Counted from the first letter of the stretch, positions 25,914-35,480 are shown. The stretch: DNA of 64,000 nucleotides from Dermacoccus abyssi (GCF_034541975.1 NZ_JAVYJM010000001.1); one strand, 5' to 3'. Notes: generated by a model not told the origin, from the letters alone. Translations and numbers: made by a program.

Positions 25914-27355
25914 ATCGTGCACCCGCGACGCGCAGCTCGGCGCGGCGCCTCACCGTCGGAGCGCTCACCCTGAGCGTCGGCGAAGTCGTCGGCAAGCTCG
26001 GCACCCTCGGCATGCTCGGGCTGATGGCCCGGCAGCTGGGCGCGGCCGACTTCGGCCTCTTCAGCCTCGGCCTGGGCCTCGGACTGTTGCTCGCGTCGGT
26101 CGTGACGCTCGGCTTCGACCAGCGCCTCGTGCAACTCGTCGGCGCGGAACCGGAGTCGCTCGACGCCCGCCTGTCGGCCCTGCTGACACTGCGGATGGCG
26201 CTCGCGATCACCGTCGTCACCGTGTCTGCGATCGTCCTCATGACGCTCGACGAACCGGCCGCCTCCCGCGAGGTCATCGCCGTGCTTGTGGTCGCGGGAT
26301 GTAGCGACACGCTCGCCGAGGCCTTCCGTACGGCTGCGAACGTGCGTGCCGTCCAGGTCGTGCCCGCCGCGGTGCTTGTCGTGCAACGGCTGCTGGCGCT
26401 GGGCCTCGTCGCCTGGGTCCTGGCCGAGGGACACGGGGTGGTCGCGGTCGCGTGGGCCTACTGCGCCGCGTCCCTCGGGAGTCTCGTCGTCATGGCGGGG
26501 GTGAGCCGTGTCGTGGCCGACGTCCGGCCGCGGGCGGCTCTCGTCACGCGTCACCACCTCGGCGACTTCCTCCGCGCCGTGCGGGTCACCGGGATCAATG
26601 ACCTCGTCTCCATGACGCTCTTCCGCCTCGACGTCGTGTTGCTGGCCGTCCTGGCCGGTGAGGTCGCCGTCGGCCACTACACTGCGGCCTACCGGCTGCT
26701 CGAGACAGTGCTCTTCGTCAGCTGGTCGCTGTGCCGCGTCGTGCAGCCGAGCCTCGCCGACACCTCGGCCCCGATTGCGTCGCGCGCGGGCATCGTGCGC
26801 GCCTGCATCGTGCTGGTCGCAGCGGTCTACGTGCCTTACACCGCGCTCCTCGTGGTGCGCGGCGAAGACCTCATGCACCTGCTGTTCGGCGCCGAGTTCG
26901 CCTCGGCCCACGTGCTGTGGGGTCTGTGCTTCGCGCCCCTCGCATTCGGACTGGCACAGGTCGGTGCCACCGCGCTACTCGCCCTGCGTCCCGATCCCGC
27001 TGTGCTGTGGGCTAGCACCGCAGCCCTCGCGACCAACGTCGGGCTCAACCTCGCGCTCATTCCCGCGTTCGGCGCCGTGGCCGCCGCCGTGACGACGAGC
27101 CTGTCCTACGTCGTCCAGGCAGGCGTGACGGTGACGGCGCTGCGCCGTGTCATGCCGGTGCATAGCGCGAGTCGGCCCCTCGCAGTCGTCGCGCTCGCCG
27201 CGTTCGTGGCGGCCGCGGTCATGCTCGTCCCCATGGCGCCGCTCGTCGCGATGGCGTTCGGCGTGGGCGTCTACGTCCTCGTGTGGGGCGTCCTGACGTC
27301 GGTGTGGGATCGCCCCACGCTCGGTTTCCTCCGCTCTCTGGCGAGGCCGGCATGA
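25910..27355 (+). CDS. Polysaccharide flippase (Wzx-like)
   Basis: A 481-residue membrane protein of the MATE/Wzx flippase superfamily, which moves lipid-linked repeat units across the membrane. It has about 12-14 hydrophobic segments, the N-terminal GKLGTLGMLGLMARQLGAAD with FGLFSLGLGLGLLLAS typical of the polysaccharide transporter group, and the paired helices LLAVLAGEVAVGHYTAAYRL in the middle. Start GTG at 25910 overlaps the previous stop by 4 bases. It is the export step between the glycosyltransferases and the polymerase gene. Confidence 0.92.
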   Translation: MNRAPATRSSARRLTVGALTLSVGEVVGKLGTLGMLGLMARQLGAADFGLFSLGLGLGLLLASVVTLGFDQRLVQLVGAEPESLDARLSALLTLRMALAITVVTVSAIVLMTLDEPAASREVIAVLVVAGCSDTLAEAFRTAANVRAVQVVPAAVLVVQRLLALGLVAWVLAEGHGVVAVAWAYCAASLGSLVVMAGVSRVVADVRPRAALVTRHHLGDFLRAVRVTGINDLVSMTLFRLDVVLLAVLAGEVAVGHYTAAYRLLETVLFVSWSLCRVVQPSLADTSAPIASRAGIVRACIVLVAAVYVPYTALLVVRGEDLMHLLFGAEFASAHVLWGLCFAPLAFGLAQVGATALLALRPDPAVLWASTAALATNVGLNLALIPAFGAVAAAVTTSLSYVVQAGVTVTALRRVMPVHSASRPLAVVALAAFVAAAVMLVPMAPLVAMAFGVGVYVLVWGVLTSVWDRPTLGFLRSLARPA

Positions 27356-28617
27356 GCGCCCAGCTACGAACCCGGCGCGAGGCACGCGAACACCGCACCG
27401 CAACCCGCCTGCGTAGCCTGCTTACCGCGGCCGTCGCGACGACCGTCGCCGTCGCTCCCTGGTCGGAGCGGGCCGTGGCGCCCCTCATGGCTCTCGTCTG
27501 CGTTTTCGCCGGAGTCGTGGTGCTCTTCGAGCGTCACGTGCACGTGCCCATGACCCTGCGCGCGTGCGCACTCGTGCCGATCGGCCAAACGCTCACGCTG
27601 CCGTTCGCCCCCGACCTGCCGTGGTCCTGGCGTCTTGTGGCCATGAGCTGGATGGGGTGGATCTGCGCCCTCGGTGTCGCCCAACTCGACGCGCGTCGCC
27701 GTGCCTGGATGCTCGTCGCTGTGAGCGCGTCCGCCGCCGTCGTGGCACTCGGGTCGCTCGCAGATCTCGGCGCGCTCTCGAGCCACGAGGGCGGCGGCGT
27801 CATCAACGGCCGCCTCCAGGGGCCGCTCGCGCAGCCCAACGAATTCGGTTCGCTCATGCAGATGGCCTTGCCGTTCGTCCTCCTCACGACGTTCGCCGCC
27901 TGGGCCCCGCGTGACGGCCGCATTCGTGCCCGGACGTGGCGAGTCACGAGCGTCGTCGGCCTCGCCGGCGTCGTCGCGGCACTCGTCTTCAGCCTCTCGC
28001 GCGGTGCTTGGATCGGAACGCTCGTCACGCTCACCCTGGTGGCGCTCGTGCGTCCCGCCGCCCGCCGCGGACTCCTGACGTTCGGGCTCGCGCTCGTCCT
28101 CGTGGGGGCGCTCGCAGCCGCAGCGGGGGGATCGTTCGTCAGCGCCGTCGGCGCGCGGTTCGACTCCCTCACCTCGCCGACGCGCAGTGCCTCGGACGAG
28201 CGCCCGGCGATCTGGGCGTATGCCGGCGAGCTCGTCGACGGTCGTCCGTTCACCGGGGTCGGCGTCGGTGGCCTACCGGTAACCGCCGGCGACGCAACCT
28301 TCGGCATGACGAACGTCGCGCCGCTGCACGCGCACAGCATCGTGCTCACTGCGCTGGCCGAAGGCGGACTACTCGCACTCGCGACCCTCAGCGTGCTGCT
28401 CGTCGTCGGCGTGCGCGTACTCGCGCGCATGAACACGCGTGGTGCGCCGGTGGTCGAGGTGGCCGCCGCAGCCGCGCTCGCCGGCGCCTTCGTGCACGGC
28501 GTCATCGACTTCCCTTGGCGCGCACCGGCACTCACCGCCACCACCTGGCTTCTTGTCGGGCTTCTCCCGGTCGGCGTGACGCGCTCGCGCCGTTCCTCGA
28601 CGAAAGGAAACCCATGA
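27352..28617 (+). CDS. O-antigen polymerase/ligase-like membrane protein (Wzy)
   Basis: A 421-residue protein with about 10-12 membrane segments of the Wzy_C/O-antigen ligase family. The large external loop contains LQGPLAQPNEFGSLMQMALP and, further on, ARFDSLTSPTRSASDERPAI and HAHSIVLTALAEGGLLALA, the latter resembling the conserved His/Asn block of polymerases. It probably joins lipid-linked repeat units into the polymer on the outer face. The ATG at 27352 lies in an ATGA overlap with the flippase stop. Start choice is based on that overlap and on the first membrane segment, rather than an upstream ATG at 27283. Confidence 0.85.
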   Translation: MSAQLRTRREAREHRTATRLRSLLTAAVATTVAVAPWSERAVAPLMALVCVFAGVVVLFERHVHVPMTLRACALVPIGQTLTLPFAPDLPWSWRLVAMSWMGWICALGVAQLDARRRAWMLVAVSASAAVVALGSLADLGALSSHEGGGVINGRLQGPLAQPNEFGSLMQMALPFVLLTTFAAWAPRDGRIRARTWRVTSVVGLAGVVAALVFSLSRGAWIGTLVTLTLVALVRPAARRGLLTFGLALVLVGALAAAAGGSFVSAVGARFDSLTSPTRSASDERPAIWAYAGELVDGRPFTGVGVGGLPVTAGDATFGMTNVAPLHAHSIVLTALAEGGLLALATLSVLLVVGVRVLARMNTRGAPVVEVAAAAALAGAFVHGVIDFPWRAPALTATTWLLVGLLPVGVTRSRRSSTKGNP

Positions 28618-29246
28618 CCGACCATCGCGACCCGACGGACCTGCCCGCTGCGGAAACCCGCGGCTCAGGTTCGTCACCGACCTCCAGGGACACTGATGGC
28701 GCGTCCCGCACGGGCATCGGACGGTGGCGCCTGCCGCTCGCCATCGTCGTCCTCGGCACTCTGGTCGTCGCTCTGACGGCGCTGCTCCTACCGGGTCGCT
28801 ACGACGCGACATCCGTCGTCGGGCTGCGCGCCGCATCCGGGGGCGGGAACCAGGCCGACATCGCGGCCAGCGCCGACAGCCTCAAGCAGGTGGCCCAGCA
28901 AGAAGCGGTGGCGAGCGGTGCGCCCGGACACGTCGAGAGCATCGGTCGCTCCATCCCCGTGTCGCGTGACGCGAAGGCCACGGCCAACCTCGACCCCGAC
29001 TCGACGACGATCCGCATCGTCGCGCAGGGCGTGAGCGCGCGTGAGTCCTCGGCTCTGGCCAACGCGCTCGCCGATGACGCCGTCAAGCGCATCGGACGTG
29101 ACGGCACGGCGCGCGCGGTGGTCCTCGAACGGGCTGATCCGACCTATGCCGAGAAGAAGCCGAACCGCCTGCTCGTGGCCGGGGCGGGGGAGGCGGCCGT
29201 CCTTGCAGCGGCCGCGCTCGCCGGTGCAGCGAGGGGGCGGCCATGA
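28614..29246 (+). CDS. Wzz-like chain-length regulator
   Basis: A 210-residue protein with a Wzz-like topology: one membrane segment at about 38-60 (PLAIVVLGTLVVALTALLLP), an extracytoplasmic region of about 120 residues, and a second membrane segment at the C-terminus (about 185-205). It may regulate chain length or organise the assembly machine. It carries no tyrosine kinase domain, which many actinobacterial chain-length proteins have. The ATG overlaps the polymerase stop by 4 bases and AAAGGAAA lies 6 bases upstream. The assignment rests on topology and position more than on sequence motifs. Confidence 0.7.
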   Translation: MTDHRDPTDLPAAETRGSGSSPTSRDTDGASRTGIGRWRLPLAIVVLGTLVVALTALLLPGRYDATSVVGLRAASGGGNQADIAASADSLKQVAQQEAVASGAPGHVESIGRSIPVSRDAKATANLDPDSTTIRIVAQGVSARESSALANALADDAVKRIGRDGTARAVVLERADPTYAEKKPNRLLVAGAGEAAVLAAAALAGAARGRP

Positions 29247-30022
29247 CGGGCCCCACGCCGCTCGTGCTCATGTACCACGGCGTGGCCCAGGTGCCGCGCT
29301 CGCTGGATCCGGCGAACATCTTCGTGACGAAGGAAGCGATCTCCCACCAGATCGCACGCCTCACCGAGCGTCACGGGTTCCGTCCGCTGACCGAGGCGCA
29401 GTACCTCGCCGCGCTGGCCGGTGAGCGCAGCGTGCCCTCGAACAGCTGCCTCGTCACCTTCGACGACGGCTACGCCTCCGTGCTCGACGAGGCGGCGCCG
29501 TTGCTTGCCGCCGCGCGTGTCCCGGCCATCTGTTACGTCTCACCCGGGTTGCTCGGCGCGCAGCCCGACCGCAGTGAACCGGCCGCCTCGGCCCGCCTCG
29601 ATCGCGACGGCGTGCGAGCACTGCGCGAGTACGGGATCGAGATCGGTTGCCACAGCGACCTGCACGCGTCCATGCGCGGGATGAGCGCCGAGCGGCTCCG
29701 TGCTGCGACGAGCGTCGCGCGTGAGGAGATGAAGGCGCTGTTTGGCCACACCCCGCGCACGTTCGCCTACCCCTACGGCGATCACGACGCGGCGGCGCGA
29801 GCTGCTGTGCGCGAAGCCGGCTTCGAGTGCGCCTTCGCGACCTACGAGGGATACGGACGTTTCGCCCTGCCACGGGTCGACATCAACGCCACCGACACCC
29901 CGTTCACCTTCGACCTCAAGCTGCGGCGGCTGTACCCGTTCGTCCGTCGTTCGCTGGGGCGCGTTCCCGTGGTGCGACGAGCGACGCACCACGTCGTCGG
30001 CTACGCCCCGAGGCAGCCGTGA
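29243..30022 (+). CDS. Polysaccharide deacetylase (NodB/CE4 family)
   Basis: A 259-residue enzyme of carbohydrate esterase family 4. The signature blocks are VLMYHGVAQ, the catalytic-base pair in CLVTFDDGYASVLDEAAPLL near residue 74, the metal His pair in EIGCHSDLHASM near residue 135, and the fourth motif RTFAYPYGDHDAAARAAVRE. It has no signal peptide, so it may act inside the cell or at the membrane on lipid-linked sugars, removing N-acetyl groups. It overlaps the Wzz-like gene by 4 bases and the next glycosyltransferase gene follows in the same way. Confidence 0.93.
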   Translation: MTGPTPLVLMYHGVAQVPRSLDPANIFVTKEAISHQIARLTERHGFRPLTEAQYLAALAGERSVPSNSCLVTFDDGYASVLDEAAPLLAAARVPAICYVSPGLLGAQPDRSEPAASARLDRDGVRALREYGIEIGCHSDLHASMRGMSAERLRAATSVAREEMKALFGHTPRTFAYPYGDHDAAARAAVREAGFECAFATYEGYGRFALPRVDINATDTPFTFDLKLRRLYPFVRRSLGRVPVVRRATHHVVGYAPRQP

Positions 30023-31050
30023 CCCGGATCCTTCACGTCACCGAATGCTTCAGCACCGGAGTTTCGCGCGCCATCCGCACGATCGCGCAACTCGCGCCGG
30101 ACCACGAACACCACCTGCTGTACACCGGCCTCGACGAGCCGGGCGAGTCCACGTTCACCTCCTGCCGCGAGCTGCCGGACGGAACCTCGGCGCGCATTCG
30201 GGCGGTGCGTGAGGTTGCCGGCGCGCTCGGTGCCGATGTTGTTCACGCACATTCGAGTTGGGCCGGCGTCTACACGCGGGCGCTGCCGTTGTCGGCCCGC
30301 GTCGTCTACCAGCCGCACGGGTACAAGCTCTCCGACACGAGTGCGTCACGGCCGGCGCGTTTCGCTGTGGCAGCCGCCGAGAGCCTGCTGGGGCTGAGGA
30401 GCGATGCCGTCGTCGTTCTCTCACCGCAGGAGGCACGGCTCGCCCGACGGCTGACGCCGAGGGCGCAGGTCGTCGTCGTGCCGAACGTGCCGACGCTGCC
30501 GGTTCGTGAAGGATCACCGGAGAGCTCGGAGGCCCCGCGGGGCGGTGGCGAGATGGCCCATCCGACGATTGTCATGAGTGGCCGGGTCAGCCGGCAGAAG
30601 GATCCGGAGTGGTTCGTCGCCGCCGTCGAGCTCGTGCGTCGAGAGCGTCCGGACGTGCGGGCGGTGTGGCTCGGCAGCGACGACGACAAGGGCTTGGCCG
30701 AGCGCCTCATGGCCGCCGACGTGACGGTGACCGGTTGGGTCGACGCCGACGAGGTGCGGCGCTTGGTGGGTGCGGCGGGCGTCTATCTCCACACGGCGCG
30801 GTACGAGGGGTTCCCGCTCAGCGTTCTCGACGCGCTCGCGCTCGGTACGCCGACGCTCGTGCGTGACATCCCCGCGTTCGAGGGAACACCGCTGTGGGCC
30901 GTCGACTCACCGACGGCAGCCGCCGGTCGTGCCCTGGCCCTGCTCACCTCGCGTGAACAGCGGGAGGCCAACCGTCGTGCGGGAGCACAGCTGCTGACCA
31001 CCATGTCGCCGGACGCCCAACAGGCGGCGCTGGCCCAGCTCTACGGGTGA
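30019..31050 (+). CDS. GT4 glycosyltransferase
   Basis: A 343-residue GT-B fold glycosyltransferase, family 4, the last gene of the exopolysaccharide operon. The N-terminal domain opens with ILHVTECFSTGVSRAIRTIA and has ADVVHAHSSWAG and YQPHGYKLSDTS; the C-terminal domain has VMSGRVSRQKDPEWFVAAVE and the donor motif YEGFPLSVLDALALGTP. In this EX7E-type motif the second acid is Asp instead of Glu. The GTG start overlaps the deacetylase stop by 4 bases. The sugar it transfers is unknown. Confidence 0.92.
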   Translation: MTRILHVTECFSTGVSRAIRTIAQLAPDHEHHLLYTGLDEPGESTFTSCRELPDGTSARIRAVREVAGALGADVVHAHSSWAGVYTRALPLSARVVYQPHGYKLSDTSASRPARFAVAAAESLLGLRSDAVVVLSPQEARLARRLTPRAQVVVVPNVPTLPVREGSPESSEAPRGGGEMAHPTIVMSGRVSRQKDPEWFVAAVELVRRERPDVRAVWLGSDDDKGLAERLMAADVTVTGWVDADEVRRLVGAAGVYLHTARYEGFPLSVLDALALGTPTLVRDIPAFEGTPLWAVDSPTAAAGRALALLTSREQREANRRAGAQLLTTMSPDAQQAALAQLYG

Positions 31051-31100
31051 AGTCGCACCCCGTCACGGCGAGGCGAGGCGAAACAGACCCTTCGTCTCGA

Positions 31101-31106
31101 TAGCCT
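31101..31106 (+). promoter_or_regulatory. -10 box of the helicase/nuclease gene
   Basis: TAGCCT ends 6 bases before the GTG at 31113, predicting a leaderless message for this long gene, independent of the polysaccharide operon. Confidence 0.55.
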
Positions 31107-31112
31107 TCCGGG

Positions 31113-34100
31113 GTGACGAACGACGACCGCAGCGCTCCCGAGGCCCACGCGAGCGTGCTCGACACCGAGCGCGCCCAGGCCGTGCGTGACGCTGCCGCTC
31201 TTTGGCAGCGTCACCTCGTCGACCTCGGCGGACGCAACTCGCTTCTGTGGCAGCGCACCGACGACACGGTCGAGCTCGACCTCACGACGGCGCACCCGGC
31301 CGGTGTCGCGAAGTTGCTCTCCGGCCGCAACGTGCTCTTGTCCGAGATCGTGCGCGAACCCAGCGCCTACCGTGCCGCGTACGAGCGGGCCATCGCCGTG
31401 CGCGATCTCTCGCGTGAGCTGCTCGAGGAGCGCGGCATCATCAGTTGCTTCCTCGCCCTCGGGCGTGCGACCTGGCAGCTCAGCGGTGACGCCGTCCCCG
31501 CCGCCCCGATCCTCCTGCGCCAGTGCGACATCCACTTCGGTGGTCGCGACGGTGACGACCTCGTGCTCGAGGTGTCGCGCACCGTCGAACTCAACTCGGC
31601 GCTGTCGACCTATTTCGCCTCGCGCGGCATCAACATCGACCAGAACTACCTGACGTCGCTCGCGTCCGGCCCCCACGGCTTCGACCCTGCTCCGACCTAC
31701 GACATGATGCGCCGGGCCGGCGCGAGCATCCCCGGCTTCCGTGTCGACGAACGTCTCGTCGTCTCGACGTTCAGCTACGCCAAGCTCTCCATGGTCCGCG
31801 ACGTCTCCGACCAGTCGGCGTGGTTGCACCAACACCCCGTCATCGCTGCCATGGCGGGTGACGAGCAGGCCACGTTCGACGTCGGGGCGCAGATGCCCGA
31901 ACCCGGCCTCGACGCCGACCCGCGCGAGGAGTTCCTCGTCCTCGATGCCGACGCGCAGCAGCAGGCGGCGATCGACGCCGTCATGGGCGGCCAGCACCTC
32001 GTGCTCATGGGCCCGCCCGGTACGGGCAAGAGCCAGACGATCGCCAACCTCGTCGCCACGCTCACCGCACACGGCCGCAGCGCTCTCTTCGTTGCGGAGA
32101 AGCGCGCCGCGATCGATGCGGTCATCGGCCGGCTCGAGGGTCTCGGGCTGCGTGACCTCATGCTCGACGCCCACGCGGGCTCCGGCACCGCAGCCGACCT
32201 CGTCGACGCTCTCGCGCGCCGCCTCGTCACAGCGCCTGCCTCGGGGGCACCGCACGTCGGTGATGCCCTTCGTTCGAGTCACGACACCGGCCCGGGCCAG
32301 GACGCTCCTGACGAGGCCGTCATCGAGACGCTCGAGGAGCACCGCTTCACCCTGCTCGAGCACGTGCGCGCGCTGCACCGCGTGCGTGACCCGTTCGGCG
32401 TCAGCGCCAACGACGCGCAGGATCGCATCGCCGAACTCAACGCCCTCCCGGTGGCGCCGCGTTCGCGCGTGCGCCTCGAAGGCGAGCCGTTGCGGCGCCT
32501 CGACGAACAGGGCCGTGACGAGGTGGGCCGCCTGCTGAGCGACCTCGCGCGCCGCAACGCCTGGCGTGACGACGGGCAGCCCGACCCCTGGTTCGGCTCG
32601 CGCGTGCGCGGGCGTGACCACATGGAGCGCGCGAAGGCACTCGTCACCCGCCTCGCCGGCGAGAACGGGAACGACGGCGATCTCGCCGCTCACCGATCCC
32701 AACTCGACGACCTCTTCACGAAGGCGGGCCTCCCGCTGCCGGAATCGGCCACGCGTGCGGCCGAGGTCCTGGATCTCATGGAACAGGTGAACAAGACGCT
32801 CGACGTCTTCACCCCCGAAATCTTCGTTGTTCCGCTCGACATCGCCGTCACGGCGAGCGCCACCCGCGCCCAGCGCAAGGAAACGGGCGAGGCTCCCGGC
32901 GTCCTCGAACGACGCCGTGTACTCAAGCAGGCCCGTGCCACGCTGCGGCCGGGACGGCCCCCGGCCGATCTGCACGCCGCGCTCGAGCGGGCGTGTGTGC
33001 AGCAGACCCGCTGGAAGGAGCTCGGTGGTACCGGGCGCCCCAACGTTCCCATCGGTACGGAGGAGGCCCGCAGCGCCCACGCCCGCCTCACCGAGGAGCT
33101 CGACTGGCTCGGTGTGCGGCTCGAGGGCACGGCGGGCGCCACCGAACTGCTCACCACACACTTCGACGAGCTCGCGGAGCGAGTTGCCGATCTTGCCGCC
33201 AATGTCGATCGACTCGAGATCGTGCCGACCGTCGGAGGCGATCTCGAGCGCCTGCGCGCCCAGGGTCTCGGCGCCGTCATCGACGACTTCGCCGCTCGCG
33301 GTCTCGGCCCTGACGCGGTCGGCCCCGAGTGGGAGTTCGTGTGGTGGACGAGCGTTCTCGGTCGTGTGCGCCGTCACGATCCGGCCTACGAGCAGCACCG
33401 CGGCAACGAACTGCGTGCGTCTGCGGTGAAGTTCGCCGACGCCGATCGCCAGCACCTTGCCGCAGCCCCCGAGCGTGTGCGCGCCCGCGCCTACCGACGC
33501 ATCGACGCCGTCGCGGAACACTTCCCCGAGCAGGTCGAGGCGATGGAATCGGCCCTCGTCTTCGGTCATCACGCAGGCAGCGCCGACGCGCTGCGCCACG
33601 CGTTCGCCGGCGCCCCCGACCTCATGACGGCGCTCGCTCCCTGCTGGGCCATGAGCCCCCTCGTCGTTGCGCAGACACTCCCGCCCGGGCAGTGGTTCGA
33701 CGTCGTCATCTTCGACGAGGCGAGCCAGATCCCGCCGGCCGAGGCGATCTCCGCCATCAGCCGTGGTGCACAGGTCGTCGTCGCCGGAGACACCCAGCAG
33801 CTTGCGCCGACGAGCTTCTTCCAGCGCACGGCCGCGGGTGAGGACACGGCACACACGGGGGAGTCTGTGCTCGACGTGCTCTCCGCACTCCTGCCGGTGC
33901 GCCACCTGCGTTGGCACTACCGCTCGCTCGACGAGCGCCTCATCGCGTTCTCCAACGACGCGGTCTACGACGGTGAACTCGTGACGTTCCCGCGGGCACG
34001 TACCGAGAACGTCCTACGCTTGCACGTCGTCGGCGCGAACGCCGTAGCCTCCGACGACCTCCCGGTCGCCGCAGCTCAGGCAGCCTCGGTCGACGAGAAC

Positions 34101-35039
34101 GCACCGGAGGTCGCGGCCGTCGTCGATCTCGTCTCACAGCACGCCCGTCAGCGGCCCGAGGAAAGCCTCGGCGTCATCGCGCTCGGTCTCACGCACGCAC
34201 GCCGCGTCGAGCGCGCCGTGGCGGCGGCAGCCCGCACCGACGAGGCGCTCGCGGCCTACCTCGAGGCGCACGTCGACGAGCCGTTCTTCGTCAAGAACCT
34301 CGAACGCGTCCAGGGTGACGAGCGCGACGCGGTGGTCCTCACCCTGGGTATTGCCCCGACGATTGGCAGCCTCGTGCGCCGCTTCGGGGCGCTCAACCAC
34401 GTGGGTGGCGAACGACGCCTCAACGTTGCCATCTCGCGCGCCCGTCGCCGCATGGATGTCGTGAGCACGTTCGCCGGCGAGGACCTGGAACCCACGACTC
34501 TGCGCTCGCGCGGGGCGACGCTGCTCCGCGATTTCCTGCTCTACGTCGCCGAGTGCGACGAACGCCTCGAACCTCGTGCCGAGGACGTCGACGGGGTCAC
34601 CGTGGTCGGCGGCAAGCGTCGCCGTGCTGCAACGTCCGGATCCGTCGCGTTGCGCCGGGTCGCGGCCGACGCGGAGATCGTGCCCGTGCCGTTCGTCGTC
34701 GAGGACTTGGCGCGGCGCCTTCGCGCCGAGGGGCTCACGGTGCACACCGGCTACGGCCATTCGCGCATGCGCGTCGACCTCGCGATCGAGCATCCGCGCG
34801 AGCCGGGGCAGATGCTGCTCGCCGTCGAGAGCGACGGCGAGCACTACGCGGCGATGAACAGCGTGCGCGAACGCGACCGGCTCCGTCCCGACGCGCTGCA
34901 GCGTCTCGGCTGGGCGCACGACAGGGTGTGGACCGTCGACCTCTTCCGTGACCCGGCGCGCGACACCGCCCGCATCGTCGAGTTGGTTCACCGTCTCGCG
35001 GCGCAGGACGACGTCGCAGGTGAAAGCGTGCCGCAGTGA
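31113..35039 (+). CDS. DUF4011/SF1 helicase with PD-(D/E)XK nuclease domain
   Basis: A 1308-residue multidomain protein. The N-terminus (about 25-280) matches the DUF4011 region that precedes helicases of this type. The SF1 helicase core has Walker A in LMGPPGTGKSQTIANLVATL near residue 300, Walker B and motif II in VVIFDEASQIPPAEAI near 866, motif III in VVVAGDTQQLAP, motif IV LRWHYRSLDERLIAFSN and motif VI NVAISRARRR. The C-terminal 100 residues form a Vsr/MTES_1575-like nuclease with MRVDLAIEHPRE and LLAVESDGEHYAAM as the active site pattern. This architecture (DUF4011-helicase-Vsr) has been reported among antiphage candidates (Hhe); a role in defence or DNA repair is inference. Confidence 0.9.
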   Translation: MTNDDRSAPEAHASVLDTERAQAVRDAAALWQRHLVDLGGRNSLLWQRTDDTVELDLTTAHPAGVAKLLSGRNVLLSEIVREPSAYRAAYERAIAVRDLSRELLEERGIISCFLALGRATWQLSGDAVPAAPILLRQCDIHFGGRDGDDLVLEVSRTVELNSALSTYFASRGINIDQNYLTSLASGPHGFDPAPTYDMMRRAGASIPGFRVDERLVVSTFSYAKLSMVRDVSDQSAWLHQHPVIAAMAGDEQATFDVGAQMPEPGLDADPREEFLVLDADAQQQAAIDAVMGGQHLVLMGPPGTGKSQTIANLVATLTAHGRSALFVAEKRAAIDAVIGRLEGLGLRDLMLDAHAGSGTAADLVDALARRLVTAPASGAPHVGDALRSSHDTGPGQDAPDEAVIETLEEHRFTLLEHVRALHRVRDPFGVSANDAQDRIAELNALPVAPRSRVRLEGEPLRRLDEQGRDEVGRLLSDLARRNAWRDDGQPDPWFGSRVRGRDHMERAKALVTRLAGENGNDGDLAAHRSQLDDLFTKAGLPLPESATRAAEVLDLMEQVNKTLDVFTPEIFVVPLDIAVTASATRAQRKETGEAPGVLERRRVLKQARATLRPGRPPADLHAALERACVQQTRWKELGGTGRPNVPIGTEEARSAHARLTEELDWLGVRLEGTAGATELLTTHFDELAERVADLAANVDRLEIVPTVGGDLERLRAQGLGAVIDDFAARGLGPDAVGPEWEFVWWTSVLGRVRRHDPAYEQHRGNELRASAVKFADADRQHLAAAPERVRARAYRRIDAVAEHFPEQVEAMESALVFGHHAGSADALRHAFAGAPDLMTALAPCWAMSPLVVAQTLPPGQWFDVVIFDEASQIPPAEAISAISRGAQVVVAGDTQQLAPTSFFQRTAAGEDTAHTGESVLDVLSALLPVRHLRWHYRSLDERLIAFSNDAVYDGELVTFPRARTENVLRLHVVGANAVASDDLPVAAAQAASVDENAPEVAAVVDLVSQHARQRPEESLGVIALGLTHARRVERAVAAAARTDEALAAYLEAHVDEPFFVKNLERVQGDERDAVVLTLGIAPTIGSLVRRFGALNHVGGERRLNVAISRARRRMDVVSTFAGEDLEPTTLRSRGATLLRDFLLYVAECDERLEPRAEDVDGVTVVGGKRRRAATSGSVALRRVAADAEIVPVPFVVEDLARRLRAEGLTVHTGYGHSRMRVDLAIEHPREPGQMLLAVESDGEHYAAMNSVRERDRLRPDALQRLGWAHDRVWTVDLFRDPARDTARIVELVHRLAAQDDVAGESVPQ

Positions 35040-35350
35040 CCGACGTGTCAGGGCCCGACGGCGCTGACCGCCCGAAGGCTGCGGGAGGCGAGCGGCAGGG
35101 GAGTGGGCGGCCACCGCGTCGCGGTCCTCGTCGCGCCACGGCTGCCCAGACCGGATCGGTTGTGCCCGCCGCCTCCGCCACGCCGGAGGCGGATTGGGCC
35201 GAGTGGCTCGCTCGCCGGGAACCCGAGACCCAGACGCCGCCTTCGCCCGTGAGCACGGACGAATCCGAGGCGAAGGGGGCAGCCGGGAAGCCGCGCCTGA
35301 ACGAGCGGGATCGGTGGTTCCTCGAGCAGCGTCCACCGCACTGGGACTGA
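35036..35350 (+). CDS. Small conserved-type protein downstream of the helicase
   Basis: A 104-residue protein of low complexity, rich in Pro, Arg, Gly and Ala, ending in the ordered stretch LNERDRWFLEQRPPHWD. It carries no domain I recognise. The GTG start overlaps the helicase stop by 4 bases, so it is translated in step with it and may be a partner. Proteins with this C-terminal ending occur next to helicases in other actinobacteria, as far as I recall, but that is not verified here. Confidence 0.75.
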   Translation: MTDVSGPDGADRPKAAGGERQGSGRPPRRGPRRATAAQTGSVVPAASATPEADWAEWLARREPETQTPPSPVSTDESEAKGAAGKPRLNERDRWFLEQRPPHWD

Positions 35351-35404
35351 GTGGCCCGGGCGTCGCGAACGCGTCGCGAAACGATCCGAGCGCGCGGTCA
35401 CGAG

Positions 35405-35441
35405 AAAGGGCGTCGACACCGTGATGGTGTCGACGCCCCTT
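35405..35441. terminator. Terminator between the helicase operon and mscL
   Basis: A 13-bp stem (GGGCGTCGACACC with GGTGTCGACGCCC) and a 5-base loop, with A-rich and T-containing flanks. It stands between convergent genes and can work in both directions. Confidence 0.8.
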
Positions 35442-35480
35442 CGCGTCAGAGGGTCAGTGACCTCGGGATGAGCGTGAAGC

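Noticed and set aside
31041..33917. 958-residue open frame antisense to the helicase gene
   Set aside because: It lies opposite a strongly supported gene and shows Arg/Glu/Val-rich shadow composition without domains or a good start.
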